Below are positions 44,087 to 50,801 of a stretch of DNA of 50,801 bases, piece by piece. This DNA comes from Pseudomonadota bacterium (GTDB lineage: Bacteria > Pseudomonadota > Gammaproteobacteria > Acidiferrobacterales > UBA6901), in contig JAJXUF010000014.1 of NCBI GenBank assembly GCA_021783175.1, positions 1 to 50,801 of the forward strand, read 5' to 3'. Below the pieces are notes generated by a model. It made no database searches, was not told where the DNA came from, and saw nothing but the letters and a program-made list of their open reading frames with translations. The translations under genes and the position numbers were made by a program. Numbering within the stretch: the first letter of the stretch is position 1; the number at the start of each line of letters is the position of its first letter.

Positions 44087-44574
44087 GGCGTGGTTACCAC
44101 GACAAATCCGGTGATCGGCTGAACCGTTGCCGACCAGGTCTGCGAACCGGTGCTCAGCGTGAACGTCTGGGCTGCAGTCAGCACTGTACCCCCCGGGCCG
44201 GATAAGGGCCGCCCGAGGCTATCCACATAGAGCGTCAACCCGGACAAAGTTACGTTGTAACTGAGGGGCACACTGAAAGGCGATCCGCTGGCCGGATCTT
44301 GCACGGGATTGGATGCGCAAGGTCCAGTAGTGCTAGCAGCACAGGCGACGCTGTAGCCATTGCTTGTGGAAATGAGACTCAAGGTCTGACCCCAAATCAT
44401 CGCCAGTTCCTGCATGTGGCGGATGTTGCGAGCCAGTAACTCGGCCTGATAGGGGGCGGTGGCATCCGTGGCATCCCAACGCTCGGCGGCCACCGCTGCC
44501 ACTATGCCGGCCACCACCAGAACAACCACAAGCTCGACGAGTGTGAATCCCTTCTGGTCTGGATGCGATTTCAT
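44083..44574 (-). CDS. mshC: MshC-like minor pilin (163 aa)
   Basis: QKGFTLVELVVVLVVAGIVAA leader and helix followed by RNIRHMQELAMIWGQTLSL, close to MshC/GspH-type pilins, and a beta domain with LSGLTLYVDSLGRPLSG. First gene after the terminator that follows the main pilin gene. Confidence 0.84.
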   Translation of the reverse strand: MKSHPDQKGFTLVELVVVLVVAGIVAAVAAERWDATDATAPYQAELLARNIRHMQELAMIWGQTLSLISTSNGYSVACAASTTGPCASNPVQDPASGSPFSVPLSYNVTLSGLTLYVDSLGRPLSGPGGTVLTAAQTFTLSTGSQTWSATVQPITGFVVVTTP

Positions 44575-44642
44575 CGCGTTACCACCTCGGTCGCGAACGG
44601 CAACCGTCCGGCGTTTGTATCGGTGTTAAGCCTGGTTTCGTG

Positions 44643-44672
44643 AAAAACAGGGTGGTTGCTAGACCCACCCTG
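44643..44672 (-). terminator. Terminator downstream of the main pilin gene
   Basis: On the minus strand CAGGGTGG, 9-nt loop, CCACCCTG followed by TTTTT. It lies between mshA (ends 44755) and mshC (starts 44574), so most transcripts should stop after the major pilin and only read-through reaches the minor pilins. Confidence 0.85.
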
Positions 44673-44754
44673 CTTTGCTTGGACAACTGCTGCCGCGACG
44701 GTTACTGCACACGTCCCACCCAGAACCACACGGGCCGTCACGAATGGTTAGGTT

Positions 44755-45198
44755 TTAGCAACCGGTGTTCGCCTCATTGTAAGTCGGTGTCGCAGTACTC
44801 GTAGCTGCGGTATACGTCACCTGACAGCTCGCCGGTGTGGTCGCATTGGCCAATTGGATAGTCGTGGTACCGACGGTGAAATTGGTGAGTGGCGACAGAT
44901 CCATGGCCTTTGACAGATTGGTCGCGTCTGCTGCATAGCCGTAGACCACAGATACCGTTGCCCCTCCAACGGTGACGTTGGTCGGCCCCGCGCCGAGCGC
45001 ACCCGCAGTTTGCGCGGCCACTGCGTAAATCATGGTATTGGCGGCGCGCATGCTGCCTTCCACGCCCTCTAGTACCGACTTATTCGCATTGGTGCTCAGG
45101 TTAACGAACTTGGGTAACGCGGTTGCCGCCAGAATGCCCAAGATGACGATAACCATCACAAGTTCGATCAGCGTGAAACCGGTTTGTTGCTTCTTCAT
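44755..45198 (-). CDS. mshA: MSHA major pilin subunit MshA-like (147 aa)
   Basis: MKKQQTGFTLIELVMVIVIL then LGILAATALPKFVNLSTNANKS and VEGSMRAANTMIYAVAAQ are classic MshA. Two C-terminal cysteines (ASCQVTYT; C-terminal Cys) can form the D-region disulphide. A strong terminator follows, fitting high expression of the pilin. Confidence 0.87.
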   Translation of the reverse strand: MKKQQTGFTLIELVMVIVILGILAATALPKFVNLSTNANKSVLEGVEGSMRAANTMIYAVAAQTAGALGAGPTNVTVGGATVSVVYGYAADATNLSKAMDLSPLTNFTVGTTTIQLANATTPASCQVTYTAATSTATPTYNEANTGC

Positions 45199-45247
45199 TG
45201 CAGTACTCTCCGTAGTTTAAGTCAATTAACTAACTCAGCAGATTGAG

Positions 45248-45697
45248 CTAGCAACCAGTGATATTTGTCGTCACCGCACCGGTCGTGCCGTTGTAGGTGA
45301 CAACGCAATTCGTGCGCAGCGTAAAAGTGGCGACACCGGCTGTGTAGGCGGTGGTGTAGCCATCGAAAGGCTGCGCACTGCTGCCTGCCTGCATAGCACT
45401 GCCGATGCCAATCGCAAACCCCGTTGGGACGCCGCCATTGGTGACGCCGGTGTTAACAGTGACCGCCGTCCCGTCCAGCATGGTGACGGGGGATGTGGAC
45501 TGCCCGGTGGCGATGTATTCCCCCTGCACGACGGCAACCGCTGCGCGCACGCCGGCGGCGACACCATTGATGCTGGCGACGCGTGCCGATTGGCCCAAAT
45601 TGACATAGCGCGGCAAGGCGATTGCGGCCAGCACGCCAAGGATGATGATCACGATCACCAGCTCGATCAGCGTAAATCCCGTTTGCTGCGATTTCAT
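45248..45697 (-). CDS. mshB: MSHA prepilin, MshB/MshA paralogue (149 aa)
   Basis: MKSQQTGFTLIELVIVIIIL, then AIALPRYVNLGQSARVASI. Start ATG 45697 because GAGG lies 8 nt upstream; the frame extends to 45724 with other ATGs. The two C-terminal cysteines (TNCVVTYN; C-terminal TGC) match the downstream pilin, so either could be the main subunit; order suggests B then A. Confidence 0.83.
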   Translation of the reverse strand: MKSQQTGFTLIELVIVIIILGVLAAIALPRYVNLGQSARVASINGVAAGVRAAVAVVQGEYIATGQSTSPVTMLDGTAVTVNTGVTNGGVPTGFAIGIGSAMQAGSSAQPFDGYTTAYTAGVATFTLRTNCVVTYNGTTGAVTTNITGC

Positions 45698-45776
45698 CGA
45701 CATATCCTCATAGTCCAGTTCCAAACAATCAGCCTTTGTGTCTTGTCCCGCAGTCAGTTCTTTCTGACAGCGCTTG

Positions 45777-46451
45777 TCACCGACTTCCCCAGTGATAGGG
45801 CGCGACGCTAACTAGTTCGGCGCCCGTAATTTCATGCGATTTCCGTGCCATCGCATCGCGCCGGACCGTTTTATCGTACGTCAGCCGGATCTCGAATCCG
45901 GCGCGCGGAGGCCTACCCAAACCGCCGGAAAAAAAATCCCCGTTGCGTACCTGGTATATCAACAATCCACTGCGCCTATCGAAGTACCAGGTGCCAGCCG
46001 GCATTTGTGTCAGACCTGCCACCGCTACCGCGCCGTCATAGTTCTTTGGCCGTTGCGACAACAGGTCCATCGGATTGCTACCTGCCAGTCTCCTGATACC
46101 GGCTACGTTGTCGTCTACGAGATAACCTGCAAGCTTTATGCCAAGGGCACTACGCAGAGCCCCCAGCACCTGCTCCATCGCCGTCGCCTCGGCCGCCTTT
46201 TGTACTGGCCAAAGGCGATCTATCGCCACCATCAGGAGAAGCGCAATGATGCTGATGACCACGACAAGCTCGAAAAGCGAAACTCCGCGTTGCCGTTTTG
46301 CTGTCGCAAAGCAACCCGCGCCGCCCACTCCGTAGCCAACACCGACTTTCTGACAAGAGGGAAAATGCGAGAAGTCTAATGAAAACAGTAGATTTGGATA
46401 CGAAGTTTGTCCAGATTCGCCGCTATGGCGGACGGTAGGATCAGGACACAT
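45777..46451 (-). CDS. Prepilin-like protein in the MshF position
   Basis: RQRGVSLFELVVVISIIALLLMVAIDRLW is a prepilin-type helix, then MEQVLGALRSALGIKLAGYL and GTWYFDRRSGLLIYQVRN, resembling MshF. The start is unsure: ATG 46451 overlaps mshG by 11 bp and gives an unusually long leader, while GTG 46328 would give the usual short leader (about 15 residues). It follows mshG directly, as mshF does in other MSHA loci. Confidence 0.75.
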   Translation of the reverse strand: MCPDPTVRHSGESGQTSYPNLLFSLDFSHFPSCQKVGVGYGVGGAGCFATAKRQRGVSLFELVVVISIIALLLMVAIDRLWPVQKAAEATAMEQVLGALRSALGIKLAGYLVDDNVAGIRRLAGSNPMDLLSQRPKNYDGAVAVAGLTQMPAGTWYFDRRSGLLIYQVRNGDFFSGGLGRPPRAGFEIRLTYDKTVRRDAMARKSHEITGAELVSVAPYHWGSR

Positions 46452-47676
46452 GTGCCGCCCGTGCCAGATCCCACATGGGCAGGAATACGCCAAGAGCCAG
46501 GATCAATACCATCACACCGATGGTTACGATCAATACCGGTTCAATGGCGCCGCTCAGGTTTTTGAGATCGTAATCGACTTCGCGCTCATAGTAACCGGCA
46601 ACCTCGTTCAGCAGTTCGTCGAGTGCGCCCGATTCTTCACCCACGGCAATCATCTGCAGTACCAGCGGCGGGAACAGTCCGGCGGCCGTAGCCGCGCGCA
46701 CGATGCTTTCGCCGCGCTCCAGGCCATCACGCATTTGCCCGATGCGCTCGCCGACAAAATCGTTGTCCACTGCCCGGCTGACGACGGCCATTCCCTGGAC
46801 GACGGGAACGCCAGACCTCAAAGTCATGGCCAGAGAACGCGCGAACCGCCCGAGCGTGGCCGAGTAGATGATCCGGCCAATGAGAGGCAGCTTCAGCTTT
46901 CTCTTGTCCCAGCGGTAGTGGCCATTCGCAGTGCGCAGATAGTTGCGCACGGCAAAGACCCCGGCAATAACTCCGCCGACGAGGAGATAAGAGTACGCAC
47001 GCACAAAGTCGGAAACCGCAATAAGAAAGCGCGTCGGCAGTGGCAGACTTGCGTGGAAGCTGGCGTAGACCTTGGCAAACGCCGGGATTACGAAAATGTT
47101 GATGACAAAAAGCGCAAACACGATCGCGAAGATCACGAACATCGGATAACGCAGTGCCTGCTTGACGCGATCGCGTGTTTCCTTTTCCCGATCGAGATAA
47201 CCCGCAAGCTCGAGAAAAGCTTCCGGCAGGTTGCCAGTGGTTTCGCCGACTTGAACTAGACTGACGAACAGAGAAGAAAACACTTCCGGATGGCGCTTGA
47301 GTGTGGTAGCGAGGTCCATGCCAGCATCCAGGCCCTCTCCTACGCTGCCGATGACCTGCGACAATGTCAGGTTGTGCGTTGAATCACGCAGTCCGCGCAA
47401 AGCTTGCATTATTGGAACACCAGCTTTGAGCAGGGTATACATCTGACGACAGAAGAAAACCTGTTCGGTGAGCCCGACCCTGCCGGCGCGACCGCGATTG
47501 AGGAACGCAAGCGAACCGCCGAAAATTTCCGCGGCGGAATCCGCCGGCATGATGTCAATCGGCGTGATGCCGTTGTTGAACAACTGGTTGGCTACGGCAT
47601 CGGCCGATGCCGCCTCGATGCGCCCGCTCATGGCCTCGCCACGCCGGTTGCGCCCACTGTAGCGGAAATGCGGCAT
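46441..47676 (-). CDS. mshG: MSHA platform protein MshG, GspF/PilC family (411 aa)
   Basis: Polytopic inner-membrane platform. FRYSGRNRRGEAMSGRIEA at the N-terminus, FCRQMYTLLKAGVPIMQALRGL, LVQVGETTGNLPEAFLELA and the second half RSGVPVVQGM and MIAVGEESGALDEL are the duplicated GspF motifs. Three or four membrane helices. Downstream of mshE by 46 bp. Confidence 0.95.
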   Translation of the reverse strand: MPHFRYSGRNRRGEAMSGRIEAASADAVANQLFNNGITPIDIMPADSAAEIFGGSLAFLNRGRAGRVGLTEQVFFCRQMYTLLKAGVPIMQALRGLRDSTHNLTLSQVIGSVGEGLDAGMDLATTLKRHPEVFSSLFVSLVQVGETTGNLPEAFLELAGYLDREKETRDRVKQALRYPMFVIFAIVFALFVINIFVIPAFAKVYASFHASLPLPTRFLIAVSDFVRAYSYLLVGGVIAGVFAVRNYLRTANGHYRWDKRKLKLPLIGRIIYSATLGRFARSLAMTLRSGVPVVQGMAVVSRAVDNDFVGERIGQMRDGLERGESIVRAATAAGLFPPLVLQMIAVGEESGALDELLNEVAGYYEREVDYDLKNLSGAIEPVLIVTIGVMVLILALGVFLPMWDLARAAHVS

Positions 47677-47722
47677 ATTAGGGGTTCGGCCGGAGCTGAC
47701 TCACCGTCACGAGCATCGGTGT

Positions 47723-49438
47723 TCAGCCCTCCAGACCAAAGGTGGCGCGCACTACCTGGTCCATGGTCGTCAGGCCGCGCGCTGCAAGTTCGATGGCGCT
47801 GCGCCTTAGGTTTTGGAAACCGCGCTGCGCCTTGGCTGATTCGGCGAACGCAACCAGATCACCTCGATGCAGCGCCGCCACCAAATCATCATCTATCTCT
47901 AGAAACTCGAAAATACCGATGCGCCCGTGGTAGCCGGTGTGGTTGCAGTAAGTGCAGCCGCGCCCGCGGCGAAACTGGATGTCCTGTCCGTTGTCGCCAA
48001 GCTCCTCTCTCACCACCGCGCGCATACCCGCCTCCAGATCATGCGGTTCAGAGCAGCTATCGCATATACGTCGCACCAGGCGCTGCGCTAATATGCCGCG
48101 CAGACTGGCGGCAAGCAGGAACGGCGCTGCGCCCATATCGAGCAGACGCGAGGCAGAAGAAACTGCATCATTTGTATGCAGCGTGGATAACACCAGGTGT
48201 CCCGTCAGTGCCGCGCGCAGACCCATCTCCGCGGTTTCCTGATCGCGCATTTCCCCGAGGAGCACGATATCCGGATCCTGGCGCAACACGGCGCGCAATA
48301 CGCGCCCGAAGGTCAGATCGATCTTGCTGTTGACCTGCACCTGGTTTACGCCCGGCAGGCGGTACTCGATCGGATCTTCCACGGTTATGACCTTGAAGGC
48401 CGGCTTGTTGATCTCCTTGAGGGCGCCATAAAGCGTGGTAGTTTTGCCGCTGCCGGTTGGCCCGGTTACCAGCACCAGGCCGTTCGGGCTGTGTATCAGC
48501 CGCCGAAAACGCACCAGCATCGAAGCCGGCATACCAAGTTGCTCCAGATTAAGCATGCCGGTGGACTGGTTGAGCAAACGCAAGACGGCCGACTCGCCGT
48601 ACTGCACGGGCAAGGTCGACAGGCGAACATCAACGCTCTGGTCACGCACGCGTATGTTGAAGCGTCCGTCCTGTGGCAGGCGTTTTTCCGAGATGTCTAG
48701 ACCGGCCATGAGCTTCAGGCGCGACACGAGGGCACTTGCTATGCGGCGTTCGGCCGTCGTCTGCACGCGCAGGACGCCGTCCAGACGGAAACGTATACGC
48801 AGATCTTTTTCGTCCGGTTCTATATGGATATCGGAGGCATTGACCTGCACAGCATCCTCGAAGATGCTCTGCAGCAACTTCACTACCGGCGCATCGGTCA
48901 GCCCTTCGGTCGAAGCAAGCAGCCCGAGATCCACATCGTAGGCCGACATCTCCTGATCGAGCTCCTGGGCGAGCCCGCTGATTTCGGCAGTGCGCCGATA
49001 CACCATGTCGATGGTCTTCAGCAGATCAGTTTCGCGCACGATGGCAAGCCGCAGGGGCTTGCGAACAACGCGCGTCAGCTCATCGTAGGCAAAGATGTCG
49101 GTCGGATCAGCCATGCCGACGAGCAGACCCTCGCTGCCGTCCTCGAGGGCGACCGCCCGGAAGCGGCGTGCTTGCACCTCAGGAATGATGCGCACCACCT
49201 CCGGTTTGAGGTGATAACGCTTGAGATCGATGTAGGGGATGTTGAGCTGGCGCGCAAGGAAATTGAGCAACTGCTCCTCGCTCAGATAGCCATTGTCAAT
49301 CAGTACGCGGCCGAGTTTGCGCCCAGTTTTCTTCTGATCGGCGAGTGCGGTGAGCAATTGTTCCTGCGATATGACCTTGTGCTCGATGAGCAAGTCGCCG
49401 ATGCGTATTTTTTTTGGCCTAACGCTTACCGCCGACAT
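47723..49438 (-). CDS. mshE: MSHA extension ATPase MshE (571 aa)
   Basis: Hexameric ATPase driving pilus extension. N-terminal MshEN domain with two 24-residue motifs, 12-35 (RIGDLLIEHKVI...Q) and 41-64 (KLGRVLIDNGYL...Q), which bind c-di-GMP in the family. Catalytic part: VTGPTGSGKTTTLYGALKEI (Walker A), VLLGEMRDQETAEMGLRAAL (Walker B), HLVLSTLHTND, and a tetracysteine CDSC/CTYC. In motif 1 the usual Gly is replaced by Lys (HK for xG). First gene of the minus-strand MSHA run. Confidence 0.95.
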   Translation of the reverse strand: MSAVSVRPKKIRIGDLLIEHKVISQEQLLTALADQKKTGRKLGRVLIDNGYLSEEQLLNFLARQLNIPYIDLKRYHLKPEVVRIIPEVQARRFRAVALEDGSEGLLVGMADPTDIFAYDELTRVVRKPLRLAIVRETDLLKTIDMVYRRTAEISGLAQELDQEMSAYDVDLGLLASTEGLTDAPVVKLLQSIFEDAVQVNASDIHIEPDEKDLRIRFRLDGVLRVQTTAERRIASALVSRLKLMAGLDISEKRLPQDGRFNIRVRDQSVDVRLSTLPVQYGESAVLRLLNQSTGMLNLEQLGMPASMLVRFRRLIHSPNGLVLVTGPTGSGKTTTLYGALKEINKPAFKVITVEDPIEYRLPGVNQVQVNSKIDLTFGRVLRAVLRQDPDIVLLGEMRDQETAEMGLRAALTGHLVLSTLHTNDAVSSASRLLDMGAAPFLLAASLRGILAQRLVRRICDSCSEPHDLEAGMRAVVREELGDNGQDIQFRRGRGCTYCNHTGYHGRIGIFEFLEIDDDLVAALHRGDLVAFAESAKAQRGFQNLRRSAIELAARGLTTMDQVVRATFGLEG

Positions 49439-49572
49439 CTCCTATTCCTCGCTGGCACCCGGGGGTTTATGTAAACTATTGATACCTGTAACAAACTGTA
49501 GTCCTACTTGCTTGGAATTCCAGTGATCTGGTTGCAAGATTCGCGCCAGACCCCGATTACCGATCAAACTCC

Positions 49573-50043
49573 ATGCAAACCGGCATACTGCACGTGGTTC
49601 TCTATGAACCCGAAATTCCGCCGAATACCGGCAATGTGATACGGCTGTGCGCCAACACCGGCGCGCAGCTGCATCTCATCAAACCCCTGGGATTTACGCT
49701 GGATGACCGGCAACTACGGCGTGCCGGCCTGGATTATCATGAATGGGTAGACGTACAGACCTATGAGGGACTGGAGCAATTCTTAGAGCAAGTAAAACCC
49801 GGGCGCTTGCTCGCGTTTTCAACTCGTGCGCAACGTCTCTTCACGGACATTGCCTATCGGCCGGGAGATGCGCTGCTTTTCGGTCCGGAGACACGCGGAC
49901 TGCCGCAGACGGTGCTGGACAGTCTGCCACCGGATCAGCGCCTGGTCCTGCCAATGCGACCAGGCGTGCGTAGCCTGAATCTTTCCAATGCTGTCGCCGT
50001 CGCAGTCTACGAAGCCTGGCGCCAGAGCGGGTTTGTTTTTTGA
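49573..50043 (+). CDS. trmL: tRNA (cytidine/uridine-2'-O)-methyltransferase TrmL (156 aa)
   Basis: SPOUT enzyme modifying wobble base 34 of tRNA-Leu isoacceptors. EIPPNTGNVIRLCANTGAQLHL, KPLGFTLDDRQLRRAGLDYH, LFGPETRGLPQ and LPMRPGVRSLNLSNAVAVAVYEAWRQ are the family motifs and the trefoil-knot SAM site. Divergent from mshE. Its known E. coli substrates are tRNA-Leu species (CAA and UAA anticodons). Confidence 0.95.
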   Translation: MQTGILHVVLYEPEIPPNTGNVIRLCANTGAQLHLIKPLGFTLDDRQLRRAGLDYHEWVDVQTYEGLEQFLEQVKPGRLLAFSTRAQRLFTDIAYRPGDALLFGPETRGLPQTVLDSLPPDQRLVLPMRPGVRSLNLSNAVAVAVYEAWRQSGFVF

Positions 50044-50096
50044 CCCGCGAAATGCCGGGTCCACTGCCGGACAGCCACCGCTTCCGATGGCGATGT

Positions 50097-50801
50097 CTAT
50101 TGCTCGCGCCTGGGCTCGCGCTTGAGCAACGCTTCCACCGCCTCCTGCGGCGAGACACCCTCAAACAACACGCGAAAGACCTGCTCGGTAATAGGCATTT
50201 CCACACCCAGGCGCCGCGCCAGCGTCAGAACCTCGCGTGCTGTACCGACCCCTTCTGCCACCTGGCCCAGCTGCGCCAGTGCTGTACGCAGGGAGCCCCC
50301 GCGACCGAGTGCCAGACCGACCCGCCGGTTGCGCGACTGGTCATCAGTGCAGGTAAGCACCAGGTCTCCGACACCGGCTAGCCCCATCAGTGTTTCCGGC
50401 CGCCCCCCCAATGCTTCGCCAAGACGCCCGATTTCGGCCAACCCGCGGGTAATCAATGCCGCACGTGCGTTGGACCCCAGTCCCAGCCCATCGCTGATGC
50501 CGGTGGCAATGGCCATGACATTCTTTACGGCGCCGCCGATCTGGACACCCACCATGTCCTGGCTGGTATAGGCACGCAAGTGATCGCTGCGCAACCACTG
50601 CGCAATGGTCTCAGCTACGGACGGATCGTGGGCCGCGACTGTGAGGGCGGTCGGCAGACCGCGCGCCACTTCGAGAGCAAACGTCGGGCCGGAAATAACA
50701 CCGGTGCGTCTGCCACCTCCGAGAACGCTGTCGCAGACCTCGCTCAGCAACCTGCCGGTAGCCGGTTCCATACCCTTGGTTGCCCAGGCCAGAATGGCAT
50801 C
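50097..50801 (-). CDS. gpsA: Glycerol-3-phosphate dehydrogenase, 5' end outside window
   Basis: NAD(P)-dependent reduction of dihydroxyacetone phosphate for phospholipid synthesis. The C-terminal 234 residues are here: AWATKGMEP, GPTFALEVARGLPTAL, the catalytic Lys in IGGAVKNVMAIATGISDGL, NARAALITRGLAEIGRL and GLAGVGDLVLTCTDDQSRNR. The frame is open to the edge; the N-terminal Rossmann fold is missing. Convergent with trmL. Confidence 0.96.
   Translation of the reverse strand, partial: DAILAWATKGMEPATGRLLSEVCDSVLGGGRRTGVISGPTFALEVARGLPTALTVAAHDPSVAETIAQWLRSDHLRAYTSQDMVGVQIGGAVKNVMAIATGISDGLGLGSNARAALITRGLAEIGRLGEALGGRPETLMGLAGVGDLVLTCTDDQSRNRRVGLALGRGGSLRTALAQLGQVAEGVGTAREVLTLARRLGVEMPITEQVFRVLFEGVSPQEAVEALLKREPRREQ

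Overview
The window looks like the chromosome of a gammaproteobacterium, probably an environmental or chemolithotrophic lineage. The basis is the gene neighbourhoods: rsmD-coaD-ferredoxin next to a divergent ftsY-ftsE-ftsX, rpoH near ftsX, an aa3 oxidase locus with DUF2244, DUF2909, SURF1 and ctaA/ctaB, a bioF-bioH-bioC-bioD operon and a complete MSHA type IV pilus locus. The genus assignment is inference. Most of the window is typical vertically inherited sequence; the accessory parts are 1-2.8 kb, 10.6-17.7 kb and 31.4-34.8 kb.

Layout. 1-2.8 kb: the N-terminal half of a repeat-rich NHL-type lipoprotein, a decayed IS5-family element and a tiny membrane protein with a very strong ribosome binding site. 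2.8-7.5 kb (minus): PAP2 phosphatase, DUF4337 membrane protein, gamma-glutamyltransferase, YfhL-type ferredoxin, coaD, rsmD. 7.9-10.6 kb (plus): ftsY, ftsE, ftsX. In many relatives rpoH follows ftsX directly. Here 7.3 kb intervene, holding IS630, GST and IS3 remnants and two large c-di-GMP genes: a Cache-HAMP-GAF-GGDEF-EAL protein and a globin-GAF-GGDEF protein. rpoH (17.9 kb) carries a near-perfect CIRCE operator. 18.9-27.4 kb is the cytochrome oxidase region: ctaB, ctaA, SCO-like, SURF1, DUF2909, coxC, a 40-aa assembly peptide, coxA, coxB with fused cytochrome c, and DUF2244. An FNR/ANR-type box sits upstream at about -43 from a predicted start. 27.8-31.3 kb is the biotin operon. 34.9-49.4 kb is the MSHA pilus locus on the minus strand, in the order E-G-F-like-B-A-C-D-O-PilX-like then I-I2-J-K-L-M-N. 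trmL and a partial gpsA close the window.

The most unusual region is a 3.4-kb AT-richer island at 31.4-34.8 kb, bounded by 17-bp inverted repeats with 13-bp direct repeats outside them. It carries a GNAT-toxin-like gene with a short upstream partner, a 48-aa basic protein, a winged-helix-like protein with two operator-like palindromes 21 bp apart, an elaborate hairpin cluster, a structurally intact class II tRNA and an IS1595-family transposase. The tRNA has a leucine-type body and A73 but a UGG (proline) anticodon. If leucylated, it would read proline codons as leucine.

How parts may work together: the MshE ATPase carries two MshEN-type c-di-GMP motifs, so the two c-di-GMP enzymes at 12-17 kb could feed pilus control. 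The globin domain (oxygen) and the FNR-type box upstream of the oxidase operon both point to oxygen-responsive regulation. All functional links are inference from sequence and family knowledge.
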